From: Acidimicrobiaceae bacterium UBA7830
GTDB taxonomy: Bacteria > Actinomycetota > Acidimicrobiia > Acidimicrobiales > Ilumatobacteraceae
Assembly: GCA_002501485.1 (NCBI GenBank)
Contig: DLTS01000038.1
Span: forward strand, 1 to 20,735
Direction: 5' to 3'
Length of the DNA stretch: 20,735 nucleotides
Shown piece by piece: positions 1 through 7,620 of the stretch. The notes beneath the pieces were generated by a model. The model was not told where the DNA came from. It searched no databases and saw only the letters and a program-made list of their open reading frames with translations. The position numbers were made by a program, and so were the translations under genes. Numbering within the stretch: position 1 is the stretch's first letter; the number at the start of each line of letters is the position of its first letter.

Positions 1-69
1 GGTTCCAAACGGGGCAAGACGACTGTTCAACGGATCACGCACAACATGATCGTAGTTAGTTGGTTCCAC
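1..69 (-). CDS. Partial N-terminus of a probable PLP-dependent aminotransferase (cut by window edge)
   Basis: An open minus-strand frame runs from a GTG at 67-69 off the left edge and gives 23 codons. It ends in SRLAPFGT, which resembles the opening of fold-type I aminotransferases of the DapC/YbdL/kynurenine-aminotransferase group, where a similar SRL.PF.TT.F segment precedes the first conserved block. An in-frame TGA lies three codons upstream, so the start is this GTG or a second GTG at 40-42. No Shine-Dalgarno is seen for either. The gene follows the DMT exporter on the same strand after about 85 bp. The identification rests on eight residues from memory, so treat it as a lead; the rest of the gene lies outside the window. 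Confidence 0.45.
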   Translation of the reverse strand, partial: MEPTNYDHVVRDPLNSRLAPFGT

Positions 70-154
70 TGATGATCATGGCAAGCCCACGCGATTCGGT
101 CAACCTGGCTTTGTGCCGGCTATCTATGGCACGCCCGACCACGTGATCAGACTG

Positions 155-1084
155 CTATCCGGATTCCGAGGGCGTTCGTATAACCATCGCAACTGCGCCC
201 AAAACCACAATGCCACCCAGCATCTGCAGTGGCGTCAGGGTTTCACCATGTATCGGCCATGAAGCCCCAACCGCGACAACGTGCATCCCCAACAAATAGA
301 GCGATGACCGAGCGGCTTCAACATATGCATGAGCCCAACTCATTAACACGTGGCCCATCGCCCCGGTAAACACCGCAATCAGCAGAATCCAGATCCAATC
401 CATGCCGCCGAATTTGTTGAACTCGGAAACCGATCCGGTAACGAGAATTGGAAGGACCGCTGCAACCAAAGCCCAGATATTGACACTAAACATCCACTCG
501 ATCGGATCGACATTGGTGCTTGACCGGGCGATACGGGTAAGCACCCAATAGGCGCTGAATGTTAGGAGTGCGCACAGTGCCCAAAAAATTCCGATTGCGC
601 TTGCACGCACTGCTGATTGGGCGCTGAGAATCACTATTGCGGTCCCTGACACTCCGACAAGGGTCCACAACACCTGACGCAACCGAGGTTTTTCTCCAAA
701 AATTGGCCCTGCGAGCAGAAGCAACAGCGCGGGTTGGGTGGCAACGGTCGTCGACAGCACCGAAACGGTTGCTTCTTGAACTGCTGCAAATACGAACAAC
801 AAGTTGGTTCCGAACGCTAAGCCAGGCCACATCGTCGCTCGGAGGAGAGTGAACGACGTTTGCCCGCCCCGAGCCTTCAGCAAGAGGAAGAGCAATGGAG
901 TCGACAGTAGGAACCTCATAGTTCCGCCCACTAACGGTGGTGCTGTGACGAGTTTGGTCAGCGGTGGGCCAAGCCCAAAAAGCAAGACAACAATTCCTAC
1001 GGCAACAATCGGTAGATAGGCCGGTACCTGACGGTGGTCAGGTTGCTGCGCTGTCGTCACAGGGTCAGTCTGGCGAGTTGTCAA
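155..1084 (-). CDS. DMT-superfamily (EamA) transporter
   Basis: This 309-residue, strongly hydrophobic protein has about ten predicted membrane segments arranged as two EamA-like halves. The first half begins near residue 27 with a VGIVVLLFGLGPPLTKL-type helix. The second begins near residue 165 and ends in a GGIVVLGAVAMVIR helix. The length is typical of the drug/metabolite transporter family, whose members export amino acids, metabolites or drugs through the inner membrane; the substrate cannot be read from sequence. The start is TTG at 1084, because a TAA lies two codons upstream; GTG at 1060 (residue 9) is an alternative. It sits 33 bp after the acidic lipoprotein gene and may be co-transcribed with it. 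A second, unrelated-looking DMT gene lies at 16762-17655. Confidence 0.85.
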   Translation of the reverse strand: MTTRQTDPVTTAQQPDHRQVPAYLPIVAVGIVVLLFGLGPPLTKLVTAPPLVGGTMRFLLSTPLLFLLLKARGGQTSFTLLRATMWPGLAFGTNLLFVFAAVQEATVSVLSTTVATQPALLLLLAGPIFGEKPRLRQVLWTLVGVSGTAIVILSAQSAVRASAIGIFWALCALLTFSAYWVLTRIARSSTNVDPIEWMFSVNIWALVAAVLPILVTGSVSEFNKFGGMDWIWILLIAVFTGAMGHVLMSWAHAYVEAARSSLYLLGMHVVAVGASWPIHGETLTPLQMLGGIVVLGAVAMVIRTPSESG

Positions 1085-1117
1085 TGGTTAGGACGTACCG
1101 GAGATGTAGTGTCCCGA

Positions 1118-2188
1118 TTACTCATCGGGGCTGCTGCACAGCCCGGCGGTTGTTCCATCAGCAGTGCCACCACATGTTCGTCCAAAGTCTTCGTCGTCTG
1201 AACCCACATCTGAAAGAAAGAACAATTGGTCGCAGGCTTCCATGTCGCCCGCTTCACAGTCGCTGCGGTAGTCGGTGTTCATGTTGGCGCAGTTGCCGCC
1301 AAACTCGGTTTCAGAGGTATTCCCACACGTCTTGGCAAATGCTTCTTCTTCTGAACCAAAAGGGGCGTTGAAATACAGGTCGTCGCAAGCTTGCATATCG
1401 CCCTCTTCGCAGAGACTGTATTGCTCGTCAAGGGTTTCTTGATCAATTACGGCGACATCGTCGCTGCTCTCTACTTCCGAAGAAATGTCGCTAAGGCCAA
1501 AGACATCTTCGAGACCGCATTCTGTGGAAATCTCTACGATCGCCTCAAGAAACTCAATTGCCTCTTCTTCACTTGACGGTTCGCCTGAGATCAAGAGCTC
1601 GACGATGCCGTTGTCGCTCGTCATCAAACAGGACGCTTGTTCAGAGGTAATGCCGAGCTCGTCTGCAAGGTCAGCTACGGCTGCTTCGGGCGCGCACTCG
1701 AGCAACACCTGGGCGACGAGCGCTCCTGATCCTGACACTGCGTCTGCCAAAACCTCATCATTAGCGATCATCGAATCAACTAAACAGGTGAACTCTTTTT
1801 CGGAAAAGTCATCAAGTCCACTGTCGCCGCCAGAAATCAAAGTGATTGCGGCTTCGCCATCGCACCCGAGCAGGACTCGCATCAACGCGAGTTGTACAGG
1901 GGGTGATTCGTCACCTGCGATGAGCGCATCGCCGAGGTCATCGTCTTCGGAAATAGCGTTCAGCATGCATACTTGATTTTCAGTTGATAGGCCTTGGAAT
2001 GCGCCCTCGGCGAGGGTAGCCGATGAGCGAAGGTCAGCGATCCGATCACTCGACACTCCGGCACTGTCACCCCTACCACTGGTTTCACCGGTGTCTTCGC
2101 TTGGTGAACCTCCGCATGCGCTCATGATGAGAGACACGGCAGCGACAACTCCACCTAACTTCGACCAAGGGGTTGCTCGTGATGACAT
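1118..2188 (-). CDS. Acidic repeat-containing lipoprotein of unknown function
   Basis: I do not recognise this 356-residue protein as a named family. It has a lipoprotein signal peptide with lipobox SAC (Cys25) followed by a Gly/Ser/Asp linker. Residues about 68-231 hold three degenerate helical repeats of 45-50 residues, each opening and closing with a cysteine (Cys74/109, 135/165, 187/224), so one disulphide per repeat is plausible. Two further C-terminal repeats start with CEEGDMQACDDL (260) and CEAGDMEACDQL (311); each continues to a GS..E.F..TCG motif. The C-terminal motif is, to my recollection, recurrent in actinobacterial exported proteins. The protein is very acidic, as in marine or salt-adapted secreted proteins. 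The ATG has no Shine-Dalgarno but has TAAAGT six bases upstream, which suggests a leaderless transcript. Confidence 0.8.
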   Translation of the reverse strand: MSSRATPWSKLGGVVAAVSLIMSACGGSPSEDTGETSGRGDSAGVSSDRIADLRSSATLAEGAFQGLSTENQVCMLNAISEDDDLGDALIAGDESPPVQLALMRVLLGCDGEAAITLISGGDSGLDDFSEKEFTCLVDSMIANDEVLADAVSGSGALVAQVLLECAPEAAVADLADELGITSEQASCLMTSDNGIVELLISGEPSSEEEAIEFLEAIVEISTECGLEDVFGLSDISSEVESSDDVAVIDQETLDEQYSLCEEGDMQACDDLYFNAPFGSEEEAFAKTCGNTSETEFGGNCANMNTDYRSDCEAGDMEACDQLFFLSDVGSDDEDFGRTCGGTADGTTAGLCSSPDE

Positions 2189-2194
2189 ATCGCT

Positions 2195-2200
2195 ACTTTA
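2195..2200 (-). promoter_or_regulatory. Candidate -10 box for a leaderless transcript of the acidic lipoprotein
   Basis: On the minus strand TAAAGT ends six bases before the ATG at 2188. It matches the actinobacterial TAnnnT -10 pattern at the spacing expected if transcription starts at the A of ATG. There is no Shine-Dalgarno, and no convincing -35 element is seen. The 136-bp spacer up to the CotH gene holds nothing else I can support. Confidence 0.35.
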
Positions 2201-2324
2201 CGGAACTTGGCCAGCCGCATCTCTTTTTTAATTTGCCAACTCAACCGCACCTCCTCGGGCAGGGTTCAAAACTGCAACGCGCAACTAGGGATCTAGATCT
2301 CGTACTCGTTGATCCGTCAGAAAT

Positions 2325-3767
2325 TCATTTAATTGATCGAGCGTGACCAAGGCTTCGGCGGAATCCGTCAAGGGCGTCTTTCCAGTCTTCAAATCGAAGA
2401 GCGTCATCGTGGATTTCTGCTGCCTCTTTTACCACCGGTGAAATCTGCTGTTCCCACGCATCCAGTAAAAGGTCAACCTGTTCCTTTGCGAAGGGACCCT
2501 CGAGGAACTCATTGCGTGTCCGTTCATATTCTTCTTCAAATGTGGACCAGATGTAAGTGATTTTGTCGCAGGCAGCTGACCTTTGAGGGAGATACCACTC
2601 TCCGTAGGCGAAACCTTTGCAGCCGTTGCTGGTTTCGCCCCACTTATCGGCGATAGGGGTTACAGGGTTTGCGTCAAAAAGGATGTTCTCGAAAGCATTA
2701 TCTAGGTCCCATGGAATGAGGTGTACTTTGCCTGTCGATGGGTTTGAGTACCAGTAGAAATTGTGGTTTCCGCAGTCGCTGCCATAATTGGCCTCGTCGG
2801 TACTGCAGTACCAATGGAAGGCTCCATCGTCGTTGCGTATCGTCCGGTCAACTACGGCGTACGAGATAATTTCTTCGATGTCCATCCACCTTCGCATTAC
2901 TTCGCGTCCATCATCTTCGGTCGCGATCTGTTCTGCGAAAGAGATCATTTGGCTCATATCTAAGTTCTTGTCGTCCTCGTTCGTTTTGAGTCCCTCGTAG
3001 AACTCGCTATTCGATCGTGGTTTTCCATCTGATCGGAGTGGCCATACTTCCTTGTATAGATTTCCAGTTCCGTCTTCAAAGTTGTGTCGGGTGAACCTTC
3101 CGTCTATTTGCTCCGTTAAAGCAAACAGTCCTACGAACTCGCCGTTGACGACTAGGCGGGCGTGAACCGACCGGGGGGCGGGAACTCCCATTTCTCGGAA
3201 AAGCAAGTATCCGAGGCGTTCGTGCATGAGCGTTTGATCAAGATTTTGGGAATGGAACTGGAGATTTCGCAAGCCATAAAATTCTGCATCAGGATCGTCC
3301 CAGTTGATTTTCACTTTCATCGATAGTTTCGTACAAGCTTTGGCTCCTCCATCAGCGAAGATCTCTCCTTCGCCAACACAGCCCACCCACTTGCCAACTG
3401 ACCCTTTGTATCTGATCCCTACTGGGCCAACGGTCACACCCTCAAAGACAAGTTCTCCCTCCACATATTCTTCCGCCATCGGATCAGCGTTCAAGAAATC
3501 AAGTGAGGCTTGCGGGAGTCGTAACTCGAAGGTGTGTAACTGGTTCTGATCAAAGATGTAACTGGAATCTCGGGATTCCAAACTGCTCAACGGTGAACTC
3601 GCCTCATCTTTCTCAGTTCCCGGGACTATGGAAGTGGGTGGACTTGCACCTGGAGATTCTTCTGTCGCTATCGGTAAGTCAGAACTGCTGCAGGAAAGAC
3701 CAAGGAGAGCAACCGCTACAAAGAAACAGGCTCTCCTGATTGGTTTTTGCGGTCCGATTATGCTCAA
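2325..3767 (-). CDS. CotH-kinase-like lipoprotein
   Basis: This 480-residue protein has a lipobox (GLSC, Cys26) and a Ser/Pro/Thr-rich linker to about residue 70, followed by a CotH-type domain. Visible family features are an early beta segment with RYKGS (near 119-123), an ALTEQIDGRF segment, NLYKEVW with a likely nucleotide-contacting lysine, and the catalytic-type block HLIPWDLDNAF with Asp354/Asp356-Asn357. CotH proteins are atypical kinases; spore-coat CotH phosphorylates coat proteins and others act on surface proteins or are of unknown role. Here it should be anchored outside the membrane, so its nucleotide source and target are unclear. The start is TTG, fixed by AAGGAG (3773-3778) five bases upstream. 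It lies 80 bp downstream of the LPXTG protein gene on the same strand. Confidence 0.8.
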   Translation of the reverse strand: MSIIGPQKPIRRACFFVAVALLGLSCSSSDLPIATEESPGASPPTSIVPGTEKDEASSPLSSLESRDSSYIFDQNQLHTFELRLPQASLDFLNADPMAEEYVEGELVFEGVTVGPVGIRYKGSVGKWVGCVGEGEIFADGGAKACTKLSMKVKINWDDPDAEFYGLRNLQFHSQNLDQTLMHERLGYLLFREMGVPAPRSVHARLVVNGEFVGLFALTEQIDGRFTRHNFEDGTGNLYKEVWPLRSDGKPRSNSEFYEGLKTNEDDKNLDMSQMISFAEQIATEDDGREVMRRWMDIEEIISYAVVDRTIRNDDGAFHWYCSTDEANYGSDCGNHNFYWYSNPSTGKVHLIPWDLDNAFENILFDANPVTPIADKWGETSNGCKGFAYGEWYLPQRSAACDKITYIWSTFEEEYERTRNEFLEGPFAKEQVDLLLDAWEQQISPVVKEAAEIHDDALRFEDWKDALDGFRRSLGHARSIK

Positions 3768-3772
3768 AAGAT

Positions 3773-3778
3773 CTCCTT
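3773..3778 (-). promoter_or_regulatory. Ribosome binding site fixing the TTG start of the CotH-like gene
   Basis: On the minus strand AAGGAG lies five bases before TTG at 3765-3767. No ATG or GTG sits at usable spacing, and the frame from TTG immediately gives a basic n-region and a lipoprotein signal, so this site decides the start. Confidence 0.6.
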
Positions 3779-3847
3779 TTGGTTACCGGCGACGCAAAAG
3801 AACGCACCACCAGCACTTTCCGTGTCGCTGACTGAAGATCTTTGTAT

Positions 3848-4939
3848 TTATTGACGATCAGGCGTCCGACGCCTGCCAAACAACATCAAAAGCCCACCAA
3901 GACCCAACACAAACAGCACTGGGTTCATTGACCCGCCTGATGAACCGGTGGCTGGAAGCGTGACGTCCGACGGGGTCGAGACATCGGTAGTTTCCGGCAC
4001 AGAGGTCTCAGGTGCGATAATTGTGAGTACCGGTTCTGTCCATCGTGCGTAAAGGGTTTCCACGTCCGTCTCCGTCCCGAGTGTGAAAGGGGAATCAGGT
4101 GCGTACGCCACTCCAGAGCCATCAGAGGCTGTATTCCACGAGGCGAATTGGTATCCGTCTCTTGTGGGCTCGGTGGCTGGCACCGTGACAACTTCTTCCG
4201 GGTCTCCACTAATTCGATCTGGACCGCCGACACCACCATTGGCATCAAAAATCAGTCCCGCCGGAATCGACACTCGTGCATAATCATCTGCCGTGGTGTA
4301 GTCATACTGGTAGGAACCGACGGGCCAGTTTTTCATAAAGAAATTTGCATCCCACAAATCATTTCTGACAGCCATGTCCCGCATAGTGTTCAGGTCCACG
4401 TTGCCGGCATTCCAGTCGCCGTCAAAATCTTCAAATCGAATTACGTCGTCAATTTTGCTCGTGTCCTCGTACACGTAAAACTTGTCCCGCGCTAGGCCGC
4501 CGAAATCATCATCGCCGCCCTCAAGTACAACGAGTGTCGCAAATGTGCCATCTTCGGAATGGACTACCTCTCCATTACGACGGTACTCAAGTAGCCAAGT
4601 GCCCGAAATGTTGTAATTGTACGCGGTGCATCCTGTCGCATCGGGCTCACAAAGTGGGTCACCCGGCGTCTGCGAAGCAAGAATAAAAAGGGAACCGTCG
4701 TAGGCCAACTCAAAGACCATGACATCGCCAACCTGAACGTCCGGCATATCGTAAACGTGCGTGACGTTCGAAGTGAAACGAAGACGTTTCAACGGATCTG
4801 GATTGGTTTCAGCTGAAACAGGAGAACCAAAACTCGACAGCATGACCCCAAAGGCCACGACAAGAACAGAAAAGCGGCGCATACCAAAAGTTATCACTGT
4901 GACTACTCGCAAGCGTCGATTATGCAGCTGGCTGTTCAT
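3848..4939 (-). CDS. Secreted LPXTG-type wall protein with a Listeria-Bacteroides repeat
   Basis: This 363-residue protein carries a long basic signal peptide (cleavage probably after Ala43, SPVSA). Residues about 44-225 form an unassigned beta-rich domain with two cysteines (97, 104) that may form a disulphide. Residues about 228-300 match the InlB B-repeat/Flg_new fold (FDANGG, then EPTRDGYQFASWNT, then TLYARW). A Thr/Pro/Ser-rich stretch follows, then the sorting signal: LPATG at 328-332, a hydrophobic helix and an RRRTPDRQ tail. By family knowledge a sortase would attach it to the cell wall, but none is encoded here. The ATG is supported by AGGAG (4948-4952) eight bases upstream. It lies 84 bp downstream of the Septum_form-like gene and could be an adhesin or cell-surface structural protein. 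Confidence 0.8.
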   Translation of the reverse strand: MNSQLHNRRLRVVTVITFGMRRFSVLVVAFGVMLSSFGSPVSAETNPDPLKRLRFTSNVTHVYDMPDVQVGDVMVFELAYDGSLFILASQTPGDPLCEPDATGCTAYNYNISGTWLLEYRRNGEVVHSEDGTFATLVVLEGGDDDFGGLARDKFYVYEDTSKIDDVIRFEDFDGDWNAGNVDLNTMRDMAVRNDLWDANFFMKNWPVGSYQYDYTTADDYARVSIPAGLIFDANGGVGGPDRISGDPEEVVTVPATEPTRDGYQFASWNTASDGSGVAYAPDSPFTLGTETDVETLYARWTEPVLTIIAPETSVPETTDVSTPSDVTLPATGSSGGSMNPVLFVLGLGGLLMLFGRRRTPDRQ

Positions 4940-4961
4940 GGTTCGAACTCCTCATGACAGA

Positions 4962-4995
4962 GTTCACCAGGATTGTCACCGTTGTGTTAACTCAG
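4962..4995 (-). repeat. 34-bp degenerate direct repeat, copy 1
   Basis: On the minus strand this runs from CTGAG to GTGAAC and matches the copy at 5587-5620 at 26 of 34 positions without gaps; the core ACAACGGT is identical. It lies 23 bp upstream of the LPXTG gene start, just before its Shine-Dalgarno, so it could be a shared regulatory site or a remnant mobile repeat. Confidence 0.5.
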
Positions 4996-5023
4996 CCGAA
5001 CGAAAAAGTGACCTCTGAAAGTT

Positions 5024-5452
5024 TTACGATTGCGAGTTGCGGGCACTTCCAACCTTTGTGCCGGAGTCGAGTCCCACTGCGCACTGGATCGATCGGTCTC
5101 CTTGTGACCAAGATTCACTCAGAGGGAAGGCCGAGAAGACGTAATAGATAGAAGAGTCGTAATCCATTCCAATGAAACTCTCAAAGCGCGAAATGCAGTA
5201 GTCGTTGGCCATATCAGCCGCTCGGCTTTCACCCGGATAGCTGCCATCCGTCATTTCTTTTATAGCGAATAACTCGTACCGGTGCGGCTCATTACAGTCG
5301 ACAACATCTACATCTGAGACTGTTGTCCCTGCATACTCAATTTCAGGTGCGTTGTAGCAATCACCTACTTCGAGGCTGGCGATCGAACTGCCGCACCCAG
5401 CTAGAACGGACATTCCAAGGACGACAGTTGCGACTCGTTGAAGATTGCTCAT
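5024..5452 (-). CDS. Small lipoprotein with a Septum_form-like domain
   Basis: This 142-residue protein has a lipobox (LAGC, Cys20). Its mature part follows the Septum_form (PF13845-type) pattern: GDCYNAP near residue 29, VDCNEPHRYELFA in the middle, a central cysteine (DYCISRF), and W.QGDRS.QCAV near the end. In actinobacteria this domain occurs in exported or membrane-anchored proteins of poorly known function; the name comes from a family member implicated in septation, so the label is not proof of a division role. Four mature cysteines suggest two disulphides. The ATG at 5452 is preceded on the minus strand by GAGGGG at eight bases. The gene is bracketed by the two copies of the 34-bp repeat. 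Confidence 0.75.
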   Translation of the reverse strand: MSNLQRVATVVLGMSVLAGCGSSIASLEVGDCYNAPEIEYAGTTVSDVDVVDCNEPHRYELFAIKEMTDGSYPGESRAADMANDYCISRFESFIGMDYDSSIYYVFSAFPLSESWSQGDRSIQCAVGLDSGTKVGSARNSQS

Positions 5453-5522
5453 TTTGGTTACCCCTCGATCGATGAGTTGAAACTGCTACTCACAATACGC
5501 CACGAGGGTCCCCCATTTTTGC

Positions 5523-5543
5523 CCAGCGCCGACGAACCGCTGG
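5523..5543 (-). other. Small hairpin between tRNA-Arg and the Septum_form-like gene
   Basis: CCAGCG and CGCTGG are perfect complements separated by nine bases. The hairpin lies about 80 bp downstream of tRNA-Arg on the minus strand and is not followed by a T-run. It could be a weak tRNA terminator or have no function. The rest of the 5453-5586 spacer shows nothing I can support. Confidence 0.25.
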
Positions 5544-5586
5544 TTGCGTCGCTTAATAACCAGGAATTCGAGTTGGTCGATATGAG

Positions 5587-5620
5587 GTTCACACGGCTTG
5601 TGACCGTTGTATTTCCTCAG
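5587..5620 (-). repeat. 34-bp degenerate direct repeat, copy 2, abutting tRNA-Arg
   Basis: This is the second copy, in the same orientation as 4962-4995 and 26/34 identical. On the minus strand it begins at the base right after the tRNA-Arg discriminator. Its second half can fold as GGT/ACC plus CACA/TGTG with a one-base bulge, which copy 1 does not conserve. It may be part of the tRNA 3' trailer or a degenerate element end. Confidence 0.5.
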
Positions 5621-5693
5621 CGCGCCAGTAGGGATTCGAACCCCAAACCTTCTGATCCGTAGTCAGATGCTCTATCCGTTGAGCTACTGGCGC
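5621..5693 (-). tRNA. tRNA-Arg (anticodon ACG)
   Basis: The minus strand folds into a standard cloverleaf of 73 nt. The 7-bp acceptor stem GCGCCAG/CTGGCGC closes a D arm with GCTC/GAGC, an anticodon stem TCTGA/TCAGA with loop CTACGGA (anticodon ACG, to be edited to ICG), and a T arm with GGTTCGAATCC-type loop bases. The discriminator is G and CCA is not encoded. It is divergent from the DUF805 gene, with 74 bp between them. Confidence 0.95.
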
Positions 5694-5763
5694 TATTCGG
5701 CAAAGTCTACGCGTCAGTAGCACTGATACCACGACGGTCCACCTGCACAAATTCACAAACGAC

Positions 5764-5769
5764 TACTTT
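5764..5769 (+). promoter_or_regulatory. Candidate -10 box for a leaderless DUF805 transcript
   Basis: TACTTT matches TAnnnT and ends seven bases before the ATG at 5777. A GGGA between them could serve as a poor Shine-Dalgarno, but its spacing of three bases is too short. No -35 element is obvious. Confidence 0.35.
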
Positions 5770-5776
5770 GGGAACC

Positions 5777-6193
5777 ATGCAGATCATCACCTATTGGAAA
5801 CGCGGATTTCTAGAAAACTACGCAAACTTCAAGGGACGTGACACTCGGCCAGAGTTCTGGTGGTTTTATCTCGCCAACTTCATTCTGAGCTATGGCCTTA
5901 TCCTGATTGGCGGCGCCACTATTGGCGCTCTAAACATCATCGGAAGTCTTTACAGTCTTGCTGTGATCATTCCTGGCATCGCCGCCGGCGTGCGCAGACT
6001 TCACGACACCGGGAAGTCAGGGTGGATGCTTCTGATTTCGCTGATCCCCATCGTGGGCGCCATCGTAATCATCGTTTTGCTCGCCCAGCCGGGCACTCCA
6101 GATGCCAACGAATACGGCCCGCCTACCAGCGCTGACGCCGCCAGCGGAAGTGCTGGCATCACGCCACCGCCGCCACCGCCGCCACCAAACTGA
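5777..6193 (+). CDS. DUF805 family inner-membrane protein
   Basis: This protein of 138 residues (from ATG 5777; a TTG at 5768 would add three) shows the DUF805 layout: an N-terminal W....F..Y..F.GR..R.E.W.F segment, four hydrophobic segments, and the family hallmark RRLHDTGKSGW between the second and third or third and fourth. DUF805 proteins are small integral membrane proteins of unknown function found across bacteria. The C-terminus is a Gly/Ser/Ala tail ending in eight prolines and Asn, an unusually long poly-Pro run for such a small protein; poly-Pro normally needs EF-P for translation. It is convergent with the LysM gene, with only 9 bp between stop codons. Confidence 0.85.
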   Translation: MQIITYWKRGFLENYANFKGRDTRPEFWWFYLANFILSYGLILIGGATIGALNIIGSLYSLAVIIPGIAAGVRRLHDTGKSGWMLLISLIPIVGAIVIIVLLAQPGTPDANEYGPPTSADAASGSAGITPPPPPPPPN

Positions 6194-6202
6194 GGCCCTA
6201 GG

Positions 6203-7375
6203 TCAAAGTCCCGCGCACGCCGCGGTTTCCAAGTACTTGCCAAAACACCACGGATGCCAACCGTCACCTCGTTGCGCAAGCGACCGTTCATAAAGTGCGA
6301 GCGCAGCCCGCGTGTTGGTTTCTGCATCAAACAGTTGCTCGCGTGATGTCACGCCTTCTGATCCGAGCCAAACACGATGGATTGTCCAATAAATCTGAAA
6401 CAGGCCAACACAACAAATTCCATTGTCGACATCTGCCTGATAACGACTCTCCCTCCAAACAATGTCAAGTGCACGTTCCTCAAGATCGTCCGGCCAGACT
6501 GCGCGGATGATGCTTTGAACTTCTGCTGTGCTAGGGGACGGCGGAATCGCTGCAGTTGTCGTTGGCGCCACCGCTACTGATGGAGCCAAGGTAGAGGAGG
6601 GTGCAACCGTCGTAGGCGGGATAACAACACGGACTCCTTGAGGTAAGCACAATTCATCGCCGGGATACAGCACGTCTCGAGCAGTGGCTCCATTTTGCTC
6701 GAGCAGCGTTTTAGCTGGGATTGATGCCCGGTCGGCGATCAGCAACCACGAATCGCCAGCTCGCACGACGTATGTTGACCCACAAGTTAGGGCAGATGGC
6801 GCCGATGTCGTCTCAGCCCCTTGCACGATTGCACGTGCCTCTCCATTTACCATCCTGGCAACCTCAGCATTCACGCCCTCGGTTGGGCTCGCTGTCGAAA
6901 TCTCTAACGTTGAATTATCCGACATCGATGGCGGCACCACTGCGGGCAATTCGCTTGCTGTAATGGATCTAGATTCATTCAGGTCACTACGCGTAAGGTC
7001 AACTGACCGTGGGGTGACCGTTACTACCTGGTTGTGTGAGAGAGCCGAAACGGATTCGGTTGTTCGGCGAGTAGACCATGCAACGGGCGCAACAAGCGCG
7101 AACGCAGTCAGAATTAGCAGCAGACGACTTGCAAAAGGGTCGATACGTGGCAGCGACCAACGGGTACGAACATCTTCGACTGTCTGGCTGTGAAGGACAC
7201 GAGCAATTCCACTCGGTCGAGTGGGAGCATCAGGTTCTATCTCGTGTGATTTGGGCTCCCAAGGGACAGACTCGCTCCAAAAATCAGCAGACTCATCTGC
7301 ACGCGATTTCTGTCTCCTACGACGTTCGCCCGAGCTTTCGTCTGGCCGACGAAGAGAGGAATTCCGACCCCACAT
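6203..7375 (-). CDS. Membrane-anchored LysM and lytic-transglycosylase-like protein
   Basis: This 390-residue protein has three parts. Residues 1-82 are hydrophilic, Arg- and Glu-rich and presumably cytoplasmic. One membrane helix follows (about 83-101). The rest is outside: a Ser/Thr-rich linker, a LysM domain (about 200-246; TYVVRAGDSW to YPGDELCLP), a Pro/Thr/Ala linker and an SLT/lysozyme-like C-terminal domain (286-390). The latter has the family's catalytic-Glu context WRES (Glu309) and the GLFQI motif (324-328), with cysteines at 321, 322, 377 and 387 that may form disulphides. It should bind and cleave peptidoglycan, as resuscitation- or growth-associated muralytic enzymes do. The ATG at 7375 has no clear Shine-Dalgarno. 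The 245 bp from there to tRNA-Ser hold a terminator hairpin and otherwise nothing I can support. Confidence 0.8.
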   Translation of the reverse strand: MWGRNSSLRRPDESSGERRRRQKSRADESADFWSESVPWEPKSHEIEPDAPTRPSGIARVLHSQTVEDVRTRWSLPRIDPFASRLLLILTAFALVAPVAWSTRRTTESVSALSHNQVVTVTPRSVDLTRSDLNESRSITASELPAVVPPSMSDNSTLEISTASPTEGVNAEVARMVNGEARAIVQGAETTSAPSALTCGSTYVVRAGDSWLLIADRASIPAKTLLEQNGATARDVLYPGDELCLPQGVRVVIPPTTVAPSSTLAPSVAVAPTTTAAIPPSPSTAEVQSIIRAVWPDDLEERALDIVWRESRYQADVDNGICCVGLFQIYWTIHRVWLGSEGVTSREQLFDAETNTRAALALYERSLAQRGDGWHPWCFGKYLETAACAGL

Positions 7376-7586
7376 GACGAAAGTCTGACTGGTTTGTCAT
7401 CGTTTCGCAACATTCTGGATCTGCCGCATGGCCAAATTCTCTTCTTGATTGGAGAAGCGATAGCTCACCCACTTACAACCCGGTTCATACCGTCATCGTC
7501 GAATCAGAAACGAGTCTCTTGTTCACCACCTACAACGACCGCTATCGGAGCGCATTTGCCGGCCAAAAGATGGCGGCGGAAAGAAC

Positions 7587-7614
7587 ACGTGCCGAGCCCG
7601 AAGGCCCGGCACGT
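7587..7614 (-). terminator. Intrinsic terminator-like hairpin after tRNA-Ser(GCT)
   Basis: ACGTGCCG and CGGCACGT (8 bp) enclose an inner GCC-CGAA-GGC stem-loop with a single A/C mismatch between the two stems. On the minus strand it is followed by a moderately T-rich GTTCTTTCC. It lies six bases beyond the 3' end of the tRNA gene, where a tRNA terminator is expected. Confidence 0.7.
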
Positions 7615-7620
7615 CCCTTG

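Noticed and set aside
1..72. Plus-strand open frame ending in TGA at 70-72
   Set aside because: It is the exact antisense of the minus-strand aminotransferase-like frame, which has a recognisable motif; the plus translation has none.
6159..6189. Short GC-rich CCN triplet run, as a possible microsatellite
   Set aside because: It encodes the poly-Pro end of the DUF805 protein in frame with mixed proline codons, so it is coding rather than an independent repeat.
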